A DNA stretch of 64,000 nt from Aggregatilineales bacterium (GTDB lineage Bacteria; Chloroflexota; Anaerolineae; Aggregatilineales; Phototrophicaceae): positions 62,001-126,000 of the forward strand of contig JAUQWZ010000034.1 in the NCBI GenBank assembly GCA_030834905.1, read 5' to 3'. The stretch's first letter is position 1. Every line of letters starts with the position of its first letter. The notes beneath the pieces are model-generated. The model made no database searches. It saw only the letters and a list, made by a program, of their open reading frames with translations, and was not told the DNA's origin. The translations under genes and the position numbers were made by a program. Shown here piece by piece: positions 7,438 to 16,398 of this stretch.

Positions 7438-8193
7438 TTACGCGCTCGGCGGCATGTCAACCGGCTGTTCATTGTAGAAACGCATGACGCGGAAAGGTTC
7501 GGCAAATTCAACGCCGCAATCCTTGCCCGCCTGCGAGTCCCACCCTCGAACCATATCCACCACACTCTCGTCGAGCTGCGAGCGATGCTCAAGCAGCGCC
7601 TGCACTTTCCGATCCATCACGCCGGAAATATCCACCGACACGTTCGGCTTGTCGGTCAGCATCAGATAAAGCTCGTTGACGTGGTGCGGCTCCAAGCCTT
7701 CTTCCAGCAGTTCCGGGAAGATCGGGCGCGATTCGGCGCTTGGGAAAACCGCGTACAGCGCTGCTTCGCCTGCCGCGCGGTGATCGGGATGGTTGATGTA
7801 GCTGAAGCCCTCATCCTGCACCAGCACGACTGTCGGGTCCATGATAACAACGCGATCCGGGCGCACCTGGCGCACCAGCCGCGTTAAATCGCGGCGCAGC
7901 TCAATCGTCGGCTGGAGCGCGCCATCGGCATAACCCAGATGGTAAACATCCTTCACGCCAACGTGCTCCGCCGCCTTCGCCTGTTCCTGCTTGCGCAATT
8001 CGACCAGTTCGCGGTACTGCGTATTGGGATCATTGCTGCCCGCCGCCCCATCGGTGACGATGCAGTAAATCACCTCTGCGCCAGCGTCCGTCCAGACGGC
8101 GGCGCTGCCGCCCGCGCCAAACTCAACATCGTCCGGGTGGGCGACGACGATCAGAATGCGAAACGGCGTTTTCAACACGGGTTCTAATTGCAT
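7438..8193 (-). CDS. PIG-L/LmbE family deacetylase
   Basis: This 251-residue protein has the PIG-L zinc-site motif AHPDDVEFGAGG near the N-terminus and the later NHPDHRAAGEAALYAVFPSA motif. PIG-L enzymes remove acetyl groups from N-acetylglucosamine conjugates (as in BshB, MshB or GlcNAc-PI deacetylase). A Shine-Dalgarno GAGG precedes the ATG, and the gene starts 7 nt after the stop of the phosphohexomutase gene. Its place in a sugar-phosphate gene set supports a carbohydrate-type substrate; thiol cofactor synthesis (bacillithiol-like) is an alternative that cannot be decided here. Confidence 0.88.
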   Translation of the reverse strand: MQLEPVLKTPFRILIVVAHPDDVEFGAGGSAAVWTDAGAEVIYCIVTDGAAGSNDPNTQYRELVELRKQEQAKAAEHVGVKDVYHLGYADGALQPTIELRRDLTRLVRQVRPDRVVIMDPTVVLVQDEGFSYINHPDHRAAGEAALYAVFPSAESRPIFPELLEEGLEPHHVNELYLMLTDKPNVSVDISGVMDRKVQALLEHRSQLDESVVDMVRGWDSQAGKDCGVEFAEPFRVMRFYNEQPVDMPPSA

Positions 8194-8200
8194 GAGTACC

Positions 8201-9601
8201 TCATTCTATCGGTTCAACCTGGGAAAACTGGCGCAGCGCATCAGCGAATAACTGGCGGTACGCGACCGCGTCCGCTTCCGTTTCCCCCTCAAAACGCAAA
8301 CTTAACACCGGCTCGGTGTTGCTGGCGCGCAGCAGTCCCCAGCCGCGTTCAAACTGGACGCGAATGCCATCGACGGTGATGATCTCGCCCTTGCCTGCTA
8401 ACGCCTGTCCCACGCCGTCGATCACCGTCTGCTTGAGATCATCCGGGCAGTGTGGGCGATACTCGCGCGTGCTGTAGAGCGTCGGCATACTGGCGTTCAA
8501 CTGCGACAGCGTCTGCCTCGAAGCAGCGATCAGGTTCAGCAGGCGTCCCGCCGCTAAAAACGCATCGTCAAAGCCGTAGTAGTCCTCGGCGAGGAAGAGA
8601 TGACCACTCATTTCGCCGCCCAGCAGCGCGCCGAGTTCGACCATCTTCGCCTTGACCAGCGAATGACCGCTTGCCCAGACCACCGGCACGCCGCCCGCCT
8701 TCGCTACTTCGTCAAACAGCACCTGGCTGCTCAGCACGTCGGCGACCACCGATGCGCCCGGCTGGCGCGACAGCATATCCCGCGCCAGCAGCGCCAGCAG
8801 GCGGTCGGCGGCGATCATTCTGCCCAACTCGTCTACCGCGCCCATGCGGTCGGCGTCTCCGTCAAAGGCAATGCCCACATCCGCGCCGGTTTCGACGACT
8901 TTTGTCGAAAGCGCCTGCATGTTCTCCGGCACCTGCGGGTCGGGCTGGTGATTCGGATACCTGCCGTCCGGCTCGCAGAACAGCTCGATCACCTCGCAGC
9001 CAAGCTGACGGAACAGGCGCGGCGCAATCAAGCCGCCTGTGCCGTTGCCTGCATCCACCACTACGCGCAGCCTGCGAGACAGCCCGCCCTCATGTGCGCT
9101 GATTCTTGAGGCTATGTCGGCAATGTGACCTTCGAGCGCGTCGCTCTTTGCCTGTAGCTCACCCGCGCCCTGTTCAAAGTCATCAGACTCGATTATCTGG
9201 TATAACGCCTGAATCTGATCGCCCCACAGGTTACGCGCCCCGACCGACAGCTTAAAGCCATTCTGATCGGGCTTGAGATGGCTGCCTGTGATCATCATGC
9301 CGCCAGCGCCCGGAAATGTGACCGCGTAGAAATAGACCAGCGGCGTGCTGACCAGACCGATATCGATGACGCTGACGCCGCTTTCGCGCAAGCCGTCAAT
9401 CGCTGCCGCCGCCAGATCCGGCGAACTCAGCCGGTTGTCTCGCCCGACAACGGCATCATTCCTGCCTTCGACACGCCGCAGGTACGTGCCAAACGCCCGC
9501 CCGATCAGACGCGCCAAATCCGGCGTTAGCGGAGCGTCGTCACCCATCGCCCGCCCGCGAATGTCGTACTTTTTGAACAGCTTTGAATCGATTGTGGTCA
9601 T
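8201..9601 (-). CDS. Phosphomannomutase/phosphoglucomutase
   Basis: This 466-residue alpha-D-phosphohexomutase interconverts hexose-6- and hexose-1-phosphates. Visible motifs are the N-terminal FKKYDIRG, the phosphoserine loop MMITGSH (Ser is the phosphate carrier), the magnesium loop FDGDADR, the substrate loop GGEMSGH and the C-terminal phosphate-binding RASNTEP. The loop after TGSH reads LKPDQNGFK rather than the usual NPP/NPKDYNGFK, a minor deviation. It lies between the sugar-1-phosphate nucleotidyltransferase gene and the deacetylase gene on the same strand, a sensible order for making a nucleotide sugar. Confidence 0.93.
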   Translation of the reverse strand: MTTIDSKLFKKYDIRGRAMGDDAPLTPDLARLIGRAFGTYLRRVEGRNDAVVGRDNRLSSPDLAAAAIDGLRESGVSVIDIGLVSTPLVYFYAVTFPGAGGMMITGSHLKPDQNGFKLSVGARNLWGDQIQALYQIIESDDFEQGAGELQAKSDALEGHIADIASRISAHEGGLSRRLRVVVDAGNGTGGLIAPRLFRQLGCEVIELFCEPDGRYPNHQPDPQVPENMQALSTKVVETGADVGIAFDGDADRMGAVDELGRMIAADRLLALLARDMLSRQPGASVVADVLSSQVLFDEVAKAGGVPVVWASGHSLVKAKMVELGALLGGEMSGHLFLAEDYYGFDDAFLAAGRLLNLIAASRQTLSQLNASMPTLYSTREYRPHCPDDLKQTVIDGVGQALAGKGEIITVDGIRVQFERGWGLLRASNTEPVLSLRFEGETEADAVAYRQLFADALRQFSQVEPIE

Positions 9602-9641
9602 AGGACACCATTCAATATTGACGGTTACAGGGTGCTGTTCT

Positions 9642-9672
9642 GCCGTAGGGGCGAGGCGATGCCTCGCCCGCA
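9642..9672. repeat. Dispersed GC-rich palindromic repeat, copy 1
   Basis: The 31-bp unit contains a perfect inverted repeat: GGGCGAGGC at 9649-9657, spacer GAT, GCCTCGCCC at 9661-9669. It is almost identical to the copy at 9700-9730 and shares its GTAGGGGCG-type beginning with two units near 49.5 kb. Confidence 0.85.
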
Positions 9673-9699
9673 GGATGGCGCAATATTCATCTGATAACT

Positions 9700-9730
9700 G
9701 CCGTAGAGGCGAGGCGATGCCTCGCCCACA
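9700..9730. repeat. Dispersed GC-rich palindromic repeat, copy 2
   Basis: This second 31-bp copy starts 58 bp after copy 1 and differs at only two positions (GTAGAGGCG for GTAGGGGCG, and CCCACA for CCCGCA). Both lie between the nucleotidyltransferase and mutase genes, in a 152-bp gap with no gene. Confidence 0.85.
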
Positions 9731-9753
9731 GTGGAAACCCCACAGAAATACGC

Positions 9754-11055
9754 CTAGCTCTCGATATCGTCCACAATCGTCAGTTCCTGCCTGACGTAGA
9801 CGCGCTGCCGGTTGAGCACGTCCTTGTGGACGTGGGTGCCCGGTCCAATCTGCGCGCCCGCGCCAATCTTGACGCCCGGCATGGTCATCACATCTACGCC
9901 CAGGAAGGCATCCGCGCCGATGATCGCGCCCAGTTTGTCACGCCCGCTGTCCACCTTCTGCCCCTTGATGTAGCTGGAAACGTGACCATGATCGATGCGC
10001 AGATTCGCCGTCGTGCAGCCCGCCGAGAAATTGACGCCGGGCGAAAAGACTGAGTCGAGGACGCGGCAGGCGTGCATCGAGCAGCGATCCGCCACGTAGC
10101 TGCGGGCGATTTCGGTCGTATAGCCGACCTCGCAGTGATTGAGCACCATCGAGTTTCGCACCAGCGCGTTGTTGCCAATAATTGTATCCGCGCCGATATA
10201 CGCCGGACCGACGACCGCCGCGCCCGGAAATACCTTCGCCCTCTCGCCTATATAGACATCGCCAACCAGCGTTGCCGTCGGAGCGATGAAGGCGGTTTCC
10301 GAGACATGCCGCCCCTGAATCATCGACAGGTAGTAGTTCATGATATCGAGGACGTGCCATGGGAACTTTAGCGCATTCCACTGTCCCCGGTACGGCACAA
10401 CCCGGAACGGATGATCCTTCATCAGCACGTCCATCGCGCGCTCATAGTGGTCGTCGCTGCTGAGATCGCGGGCATATTCGACGCGCAGGGCATCCATCAG
10501 CCGGTTGGCGTCGCTGTGAACGTGCGCTACGATGTTGACCAGGTTGCTTGGCTTATTCGCCGCGCCCGGCTTCTCGACGATGCCGGTGATGCGCCCGCTG
10601 GGACTGACGATCAGATAACCGCCGGGAAAGTATTCTTCGCGCTCGTAACCGGCGACAAACGACGTTTCTGGCGATGCCTGATAGGCTTTGAGGATATCCG
10701 TGTGCAGTTGTTCGTCCACCACGTCATGCACCTGATTGACGTAGATGGCGGTTTTGGGACGGTTCGGCAGCGCGGGCGCAGCCTGAAGCAGCGCATCGCC
10801 CATGCCTTTTGGCTCGCTCTGCACCACCACCCGCACCGTCATCGGGCGAATCTGGGCGGTCATGGCGGAGACGTCATCGACGTTTTCGGGATTGGCGACG
10901 ATCACCGCTTCCTGAAAGCCCAGCGCCTGATAACGCCGTAGCTGACTGACCAGCAGCGGCTCGGTGCCAAAGCGCAGCAGCGATTTTTCGCGGATGGGCC
11001 ACATCCGTGACGAAGCGCCGCCCGCGAGGATGATTAAGACCGGCGTTTGTGCCAT
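9754..11055 (-). CDS. Sugar-1-phosphate nucleotidyltransferase with left-handed beta-helix domain
   Basis: The 433-residue protein begins with the nucleotidyltransferase signature LIILAGGASSRMWPI...KSLLRFG, which binds NTP and sugar phosphate. From about residue 250 it has hexapeptide repeats (TATLVGDVYIGERAKVFPGAAVVGPAYIGADTIIGNNALV and so on) that form a left-handed beta-helix, as in GlmU. The predicted reaction joins NTP and a sugar-1-phosphate to give an NDP-sugar. Whether the helix domain acetylates or only oligomerises is unclear. The start at 11055 (MAQTPVLII) has AGGAA upstream; an upstream extension to 11169 has no homologous character. Mutase and deacetylase genes follow on the same strand. 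Confidence 0.85.
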   Translation of the reverse strand: MAQTPVLIILAGGASSRMWPIREKSLLRFGTEPLLVSQLRRYQALGFQEAVIVANPENVDDVSAMTAQIRPMTVRVVVQSEPKGMGDALLQAAPALPNRPKTAIYVNQVHDVVDEQLHTDILKAYQASPETSFVAGYEREEYFPGGYLIVSPSGRITGIVEKPGAANKPSNLVNIVAHVHSDANRLMDALRVEYARDLSSDDHYERAMDVLMKDHPFRVVPYRGQWNALKFPWHVLDIMNYYLSMIQGRHVSETAFIAPTATLVGDVYIGERAKVFPGAAVVGPAYIGADTIIGNNALVRNSMVLNHCEVGYTTEIARSYVADRCSMHACRVLDSVFSPGVNFSAGCTTANLRIDHGHVSSYIKGQKVDSGRDKLGAIIGADAFLGVDVMTMPGVKIGAGAQIGPGTHVHKDVLNRQRVYVRQELTIVDDIES

Positions 11056-11161
11056 GTATTCGTTCCTGTTATGTCGTTTATGCCGTCTGAAACGCGCGAG
11101 AAGTCTAGCGCAGAGGGCGATAGGCGGCAAGACTCTTTCGCAGTGGTTCGATTGGTCAGCA

Positions 11162-11192
11162 TTGGACATACTCGCGTCGTTTCAATTACAAT
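11162..11192 (+). promoter_or_regulatory. Candidate sigma70-type promoter for pdxS
   Basis: TTGGAC at 11162-11167 and TACAAT at 11187-11192 are separated by 19 bp, slightly long. The -10 box lies 45 bp upstream of the pdxS start in the 181-bp divergent gap. Confidence 0.4.
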
Positions 11193-11236
11193 AGGCTCAC
11201 TCTAATACCAAACTACAGAATGAGGAAATTACTGCG

Positions 11237-12151
11237 ATGGCGACCAACGGTATGAACGGTCAGAATAACGGTGAAACTGGAACAGTCGCGCTCAAGCGCG
11301 GGCTGGCGCAAATGCTCAAGGGCGGCGTCATCATGGATGTGGTGACGGCTGAACATGCGAAAATCGCTGAAGACTCGGGCGCGGTGGCGGTCATGGCGCT
11401 GGAACGTATTCCGGCGGACATCCGCGCGCATGGCGGCGTGGCGCGGATGAGCGATCCTAATCTGGTCGAGTCGATCATGAACGCGGTGAGCATTCCGGTG
11501 ATGGCGAAGGTACGCATCGGGCATTTAGTCGAAGCGCAGATTCTGGAACAGCTTGGCATCGACTACATTGACGAGAGCGAAGTCCTCACGCCTGCTGACG
11601 AAGAACACCACATTAACAAGCATAAGTTCAAAGTGCCGTTTGTCTGCGGCGCGCGCAACCTGGGCGAAGCGCTTCGCCGCATTGCCGAAGGCGCGGCGAT
11701 GATCCGCACCAAAGGCGAAGCCGGAACCGGCGATGTGGTCGAAGCGGTGCGTCACGGGCGGGCAGTGCTTGGCGAAATCCGCCGTCTGACGACCATGGAC
11801 GAGGACGAGTTATTCACCTATTCCAAGAACATTCAGGCGTCGTATGATCTGGTGGTCGAGACGGCGAAGCTGGGTCGGCTGCCGGTGGTCAATTTCGCGG
11901 CAGGCGGTGTCGCCACGCCAGCCGACGCCGCGCTGATGATGCAGATTGGCGTGGACGGCGTGTTTGTCGGCTCCGGCATCTTCAAAAGTGGCGAACCCGC
12001 CAAACGCGCCAAAGCGATTGTCGAAGCGGTGACGCATTTCAACAACCCGGAAGTGCTGCTCAACGTCAGCCGCGATCTCGGTGAAGCCATGGTGGGCATT
12101 AATATCGGCACAATGCCGGAAGAAGAGCGTATCGCCGGGCGCGGCTGGTAA
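11237..12151 (+). CDS. pdxS: Pyridoxal 5'-phosphate synthase, lyase subunit PdxS
   Basis: PdxS combines ribose-5-phosphate, glyceraldehyde-3-phosphate and ammonia into pyridoxal 5'-phosphate (vitamin B6). The 304-residue barrel protein is highly conserved: [37 protein letters not shown], the lysine-containing MAKVRIGH and [11 protein letters not shown] segments, and VGSGIFKS. The first 15 residues are a poorly conserved extension. GAGGAAA precedes the start. Ammonia should come from the glutaminase PdxT, whose gene is 12 kb away on the same strand rather than next door. A strong terminator follows. Confidence 0.98.
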   Translation: MATNGMNGQNNGETGTVALKRGLAQMLKGGVIMDVVTAEHAKIAEDSGAVAVMALERIPADIRAHGGVARMSDPNLVESIMNAVSIPVMAKVRIGHLVEAQILEQLGIDYIDESEVLTPADEEHHINKHKFKVPFVCGARNLGEALRRIAEGAAMIRTKGEAGTGDVVEAVRHGRAVLGEIRRLTTMDEDELFTYSKNIQASYDLVVETAKLGRLPVVNFAAGGVATPADAALMMQIGVDGVFVGSGIFKSGEPAKRAKAIVEAVTHFNNPEVLLNVSRDLGEAMVGINIGTMPEEERIAGRGW

Positions 12152-12187
12152 TTATTCCAGCCGAACAGGCAGCGACGACAAACACAG

Positions 12188-12222
12188 CGGGATGGCGGTT
12201 GGCTGCCATCCCGTTTTCTTTT
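12188..12222 (+). terminator. Intrinsic terminator after pdxS
   Basis: CGGGATGGC at 12188-12196 pairs perfectly with GCCATCCCG at 12205-12213 (8-nt loop), followed by TTTTCTTTT. It lies between the convergent pdxS and hydrolase genes. Confidence 0.85.
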
Positions 12223-12229
12223 ACCGCAA

Positions 12230-13465
12230 TCAGGCTTCCTGCGCCGTGGCAGCCATATCGACTATCGCCGCTGCCCAGCTAAAGGTACCGCCGCCCAGCC
12301 CCGCGCCGGTCAGAGGATGATAGTATTCCCAGAAGCCGGACTGCCGCAGGAGTTCCAGGCTGCGCCCGGCGAATTCTCGCGCCAGATCGTGGTATCCATA
12401 GCGCCGCAGCCCGTTGAAGATCAGCCAGTTAACGCTGGGCCAGACGTTGCCCCGCCAGTAGATATCCGGCGCGAATGTCGGCGCATCGGTTGGCGATGTC
12501 GGTACCGGGAACGGCGTCCAGAAGCGCGGCTCCTGAAGCTGGCTGACCAGCAGTTCCGCCTGTTCCGGGGTTGGGCAGCCGCCGAAAAGGGTGATGAACT
12601 GTCCGGCGCTGTCCATCATCACCGGGCGCTCGTCCGCGCCTTCGAGATCATACGGGCGTCCATCAATCACCATCTTCGCCTGAAACGCCTCACGAATCGC
12701 CGACGCCCGCCCCAGCAAACCCGCCGCTTCGTCAGAGCGTCCCAGGATAGCGGCAATCTCCGCCAGCGATTCGAGATCTGCGACACGAATCGCGTTGAAA
12801 TCCATTGACTCGATCATGAAAGCCCCGGCTTTCGCCAGCGCCTCAGGATCGGTATCGTGTTCCACGACCACCTTTGCCAGCTCAATTCGTCTTTCTCGCC
12901 CGCCTTCGTGGGTAAACTGCTCAAATTCCATAGCCGCATCCCAGCGCGGAACGGCATCACAGCCGCCTTCCCAGGGATGAATCAGACATATCAGATGATC
13001 CTTATCGGGGTCGCGCCGCCGGTCAAACCAGTCATGATAGGCGACCAGCGGAGGATAAACTGTCTCAAGGAAGGATCGATCCTGACTGCTCTGGTAGACC
13101 AGCAGCGCTGCAACGCCGATCAGCGGCGGCTGGGTGAGGGCGCTTCGCTCCTCATGATTCCACAGCCACGACCCGCCGCCGCGCCAGTAGTTGCAGTGAG
13201 GGATCATCCCGGCATCGGGACCGTCCTTGACCTGGCGGGAGACGAGACTCAACAGCTCATCCTGCGCCATCTGCGGATCGATCCGACGCCAGATAATGGC
13301 GTGAAAACATGAATCCCACAGGAACTGATTGTCATAATCCTTGCGACCAAACACCTGGTTATCGAGCGAAGGCGCGGTGTAACGGTGCCCATCAATCGCG
13401 ATCCGGTTCGTCGTCAGCACCTTCTCCGCCTGCTTGAGCCAGTCGAACAGTTCTTGCTGCTGCAT
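12230..13465 (-). CDS. Six-hairpin glycoside hydrolase, GH63/MGH-like
   Basis: The 411-residue protein has the (alpha/alpha)6 barrel pattern of GH63 and glucosylglycerate-hydrolase-type enzymes: DNQFLWDSCFHAIIWRRIDP, GMIPHCNYW, WLWNHEERSALTQPP and, near the C-terminus, DIYWRGNVWPSVNWLIFNGL with LTGAGLGGGTFSW. Acidic residues in WDSC and NHEER are candidate catalytic groups. There is no signal peptide, so it should act in the cytoplasm. The start at 13465 has AAGGAAA upstream; reading to 13552 adds nothing conserved. It is the last gene of the sugar-import operon, 26 nt after the other hydrolase, so it probably cleaves the imported sugar. Confidence 0.8.
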   Translation of the reverse strand: MQQQELFDWLKQAEKVLTTNRIAIDGHRYTAPSLDNQVFGRKDYDNQFLWDSCFHAIIWRRIDPQMAQDELLSLVSRQVKDGPDAGMIPHCNYWRGGGSWLWNHEERSALTQPPLIGVAALLVYQSSQDRSFLETVYPPLVAYHDWFDRRRDPDKDHLICLIHPWEGGCDAVPRWDAAMEFEQFTHEGGRERRIELAKVVVEHDTDPEALAKAGAFMIESMDFNAIRVADLESLAEIAAILGRSDEAAGLLGRASAIREAFQAKMVIDGRPYDLEGADERPVMMDSAGQFITLFGGCPTPEQAELLVSQLQEPRFWTPFPVPTSPTDAPTFAPDIYWRGNVWPSVNWLIFNGLRRYGYHDLAREFAGRSLELLRQSGFWEYYHPLTGAGLGGGTFSWAAAIVDMAATAQEA

Positions 13466-13491
13466 CGGTATTTCCTTCGTATCCTGAATAG

Positions 13492-15273
13492 CTACTGCTT
13501 GAAAGCGTCCAGCACCACGCAGGCAAGCGCGGCGCTGGGCCAGGCAAACCAATAGCGCGAGACGACCTCGCCAGTAGTCGCGTCATAGGCTTCAGGCAGC
13601 GCGCCGTCAGGCTGCGCCGCCGCCCGCAGCGATGCCCATGCCTTTTCCTCGCGTGCCGGGTCTTTCAGCGCCCTGGCGATCACCATTTCCTGAATATCGC
13701 CTAACGCCCAGGGCGCGGGCGTGTGTACCGAACCGAGATGCCCGGCATACACTCCGCCGTGATTATCATCGGAAAACGCGAACGCGACCGTTGCCGCCCA
13801 CACCGGATCATCCGGCGGGACATAGCCCCACGCCGGTGCCAGCGCCAGCGGAAAATCATTGGCGTCATGGTAAAAGTGAAAGTGTCCCGCCCCATCGGCG
13901 GCGTAAGCATAAATCGCTCGCCCCTGATGCTGGGCGACGAACGTCTGCTGTATCGTCTCGCGCAGGGGCGCTAACCGTTCCGCCCAGTCGCCCGCCGCGC
14001 CGATCCGGTTAAGTTGGGTCATCGTGTGCCACATCAGGATATGGCTGGAGAGATGGTATGGCAGCGCGATGGGGTCATCGGCGGGCGTCTCGTCAGTGGC
14101 AAAAAGCAGGCTGTCGCCTGAACGACGCGCTTCCAGCTCTGCGAGTGTGGCTTTCACCGACGGCAGCAGCCGCGCATAGACAGCCTGATCGCCCGTTTCC
14201 AGCATGTAATCGGCAAATTCCAGCAGCGGGTAAAGCTGTTGGTCAAGCTGAAACGCCGGGTCTTTCACCGAGCCGTTGGCGGTATAACAGCGCGCCCACG
14301 CGCCATCCGGTCGCTCGGCAGTCTCGAACATCCACAGCAGATGGCGGCGCACGACTTCAGGCTGACCGGCGCTCAACAGCGCCCGCGCCATAAAATAAGC
14401 GTCCCGATTCCATGATAGCGGCAGCAGCATGTGGTCAGTTATCAGGCACGTCCCCTCGCCAACCGGAATCGCCATCATCAGGCTGTAGTTAATGCCGCGC
14501 CGCGCCAGTGGATCATCGGGCAGCCCGGCGGTGACGCCGCGCCAGTGACTGATCGCTGCCTGCGTGTCGTGATGATCGCGCAGCCAGCGCGCGTTGGCTG
14601 CCGCTTCGTCAGCCGTTTGCCCCACGCCGTATGCCAGCGTCAGATGCGTATCAGACGCCAGCGGTAGAATTAGCTCAACCAGCGTTTCGGCATCCTGCGC
14701 ATCACATATCGCGGTCAACCCGGCAATGGCTACCGCCGCGTCGATTTCGGGATTATGGATGATGAGCAGTCCATCCTGGCAGAATATCCGCATCTTCAGC
14801 GGGGGCATCGGCAAGGGACCGCCTTCGGTGAGCTGGGTATAAGCGCAGCGCTGAAGGCACAGCCTGCCCCCCCACCGCAGCCTGAGATTCGGCGGCATAG
14901 TGATGGTCTGCACTGCGCCGCGCCCCGAAGCGCAGGTGACGCATGAGATATCGCCAGTCGTTTGCAGAGACGCAGCGCGCGCCCCTACCGACGCGACCTG
15001 AAGATCGATACGTGGAATGGCGGACTCGATCAGGCTGAAACTGCGCGCCACGATAGGCGCGGCAAACCGCGCCCCGAAGCCGTCCAGATGGGCAAGTCCG
15101 TTCCGGTATGCGCGAACCATCGGCGGATTGTAGCGCTCGCCTTCCGGGAATGGTTCCGCCGACGTGAGCGTGACGTATCCCTGCTGTGGATGATAAAAAT
15201 TGAGCGCGATCAACCGACCATCGGCATTAACGCTGCCGGTCACGCCTTCCCCGCCAAAATCAAGCGGCTTCAT
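13492..15273 (-). CDS. Six-hairpin glycoside hydrolase (glucoamylase/GH15-like)
   Basis: The 593-residue protein has an N-terminal beta-rich domain (to about 240) and a C-terminal helical barrel with LLPLSWNRDAYFMARALLSAG, WARCYTANGSVKDPAFQLDQQLYPLLEF and HTPAPWALGDIQEMVIARAL, a layout like glucoamylase-type hydrolases. No secretion signal is seen. The ATG at 15273 overlaps the stop of the transporter ATPase gene by 4 bp, which ties it to the importer operon. The exact GH family and bond specificity cannot be fixed by eye. Together with the following GH63-like gene it suggests cytoplasmic cleavage of an imported oligosaccharide or glycoside. Confidence 0.7.
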   Translation of the reverse strand: MKPLDFGGEGVTGSVNADGRLIALNFYHPQQGYVTLTSAEPFPEGERYNPPMVRAYRNGLAHLDGFGARFAAPIVARSFSLIESAIPRIDLQVASVGARAASLQTTGDISCVTCASGRGAVQTITMPPNLRLRWGGRLCLQRCAYTQLTEGGPLPMPPLKMRIFCQDGLLIIHNPEIDAAVAIAGLTAICDAQDAETLVELILPLASDTHLTLAYGVGQTADEAAANARWLRDHHDTQAAISHWRGVTAGLPDDPLARRGINYSLMMAIPVGEGTCLITDHMLLPLSWNRDAYFMARALLSAGQPEVVRRHLLWMFETAERPDGAWARCYTANGSVKDPAFQLDQQLYPLLEFADYMLETGDQAVYARLLPSVKATLAELEARRSGDSLLFATDETPADDPIALPYHLSSHILMWHTMTQLNRIGAAGDWAERLAPLRETIQQTFVAQHQGRAIYAYAADGAGHFHFYHDANDFPLALAPAWGYVPPDDPVWAATVAFAFSDDNHGGVYAGHLGSVHTPAPWALGDIQEMVIARALKDPAREEKAWASLRAAAQPDGALPEAYDATTGEVVSRYWFAWPSAALACVVLDAFKQ

Positions 15274-16382
15274 GCCACGACCTGTTCCAATTCCGGCGTA
15301 ATCGCCCTTCCGGTATCGCGGTCCATCCAGCGAATTTTGGCTTCCGGGAACAGCAGCCACACCTGCCCGCCTGCCACCACCGGAAAATCAGGATGCGTTG
15401 AAACTTTGAGCACATTGTCTTCAATCAGAATGGTCAGCAGATTCATCGCGCCCAGCGGCTCGACCACCTCAACCGTTACCGGCAGCGCGCCAGCGCCCGG
15501 CTGCGACAGGACTTCCGTATTTTCGGCGCGGATGCCGATGTAGATATCCTTACCCTCGTAGGGACGCAGCGCTGCCAGCATATAGTCTGGCGGCGTGATA
15601 TACAGATCGCCCACCCGCGCTTGCAGCGCGCCGTCGTGCTTCTGAACGCTGGCGCGCATGAAATTCATGGGCGGGTTGCCGATGAAGCTGCCGACGAAAT
15701 GATCCACCGGCAGATCATAAACGCGGGTTGGCGTGTCCACCTGGACGATCTGCCCCTTGCGCATAACGGCGATCCGGTCGCCCATGCTCAACGCTTCGAT
15801 CTGGTCGTGGGTGACGTAAATCGTGGTCGCGCCCAGCCGACCAAGCAGCGCCTTCAGTTCGGCGCGCATCTCCAGCCGCAGCAGCGCGTCCAGATTGCTC
15901 AATGGCTCGTCCATCAACAGGGCTTGGGCGTCGTAGGCGATAGCCCGCGCCACGGCAATACGCTGGCGCTGCCCTCCACTCATCGTCCCTGGACGGCGAT
16001 CAAGCATGTCCTCAATATGAAGCAGCCTGGCAGCCGTTTCGACCCGTTCCTGCAGCACATCACGCGGCGTCTTGCGCATCTTCAAGCCAAAGGCGATGTT
16101 GTCAAATACCGTCATGTGCGGAAAGATAGCGTAATTCTGGAACACCATCGACACGTTGCGCTCTTTCGGCTGAAGATAGGTCACGTCCCTGCCGCCGATC
16201 AACACGCGCCCCTCATTGACCATGCCCAAACCCGCAATCGCCCGGAGTAGAGTCGTCTTGCCACAGCCGCTGGGTCCCAGCAGCACGACAAATTCCTTGT
16301 CGTCAACCGTCAGGCTCACATCGTCAATGGCGACGAACTTGCCGAATTTCTTGACTGCGTGTTCAACGATAATCTCTGCCAT
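15270..16382 (-). CDS. Carbohydrate ABC importer ATPase (MalK/UgpC/MsmK type)
   Basis: The 370-residue ATPase drives sugar uptake. It has Walker A GPSGCGKTT, the Q-loop MVFQNYAIFPHMTVFDNIAFGL, the ABC signature LSGG-type MSGGQRQRIAVARAI, Walker B ALLMDEPLSNLDA and switch His in YVTHDQIEA. The C-terminal TOBE/OB regulatory domain begins near 240 (VGSFIGNPPMNFM). These features are those of the CUT1 family, whose ATPases serve disaccharide and oligosaccharide importers. It sits directly after the two permease genes and overlaps the first hydrolase gene. Confidence 0.95.
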   Translation of the reverse strand: MAEIIVEHAVKKFGKFVAIDDVSLTVDDKEFVVLLGPSGCGKTTLLRAIAGLGMVNEGRVLIGGRDVTYLQPKERNVSMVFQNYAIFPHMTVFDNIAFGLKMRKTPRDVLQERVETAARLLHIEDMLDRRPGTMSGGQRQRIAVARAIAYDAQALLMDEPLSNLDALLRLEMRAELKALLGRLGATTIYVTHDQIEALSMGDRIAVMRKGQIVQVDTPTRVYDLPVDHFVGSFIGNPPMNFMRASVQKHDGALQARVGDLYITPPDYMLAALRPYEGKDIYIGIRAENTEVLSQPGAGALPVTVEVVEPLGAMNLLTILIEDNVLKVSTHPDFPVVAGGQVWLLFPEAKIRWMDRDTGRAITPELEQVVA

Positions 16383-16398
16383 AGCCTAACGTCCTCTG

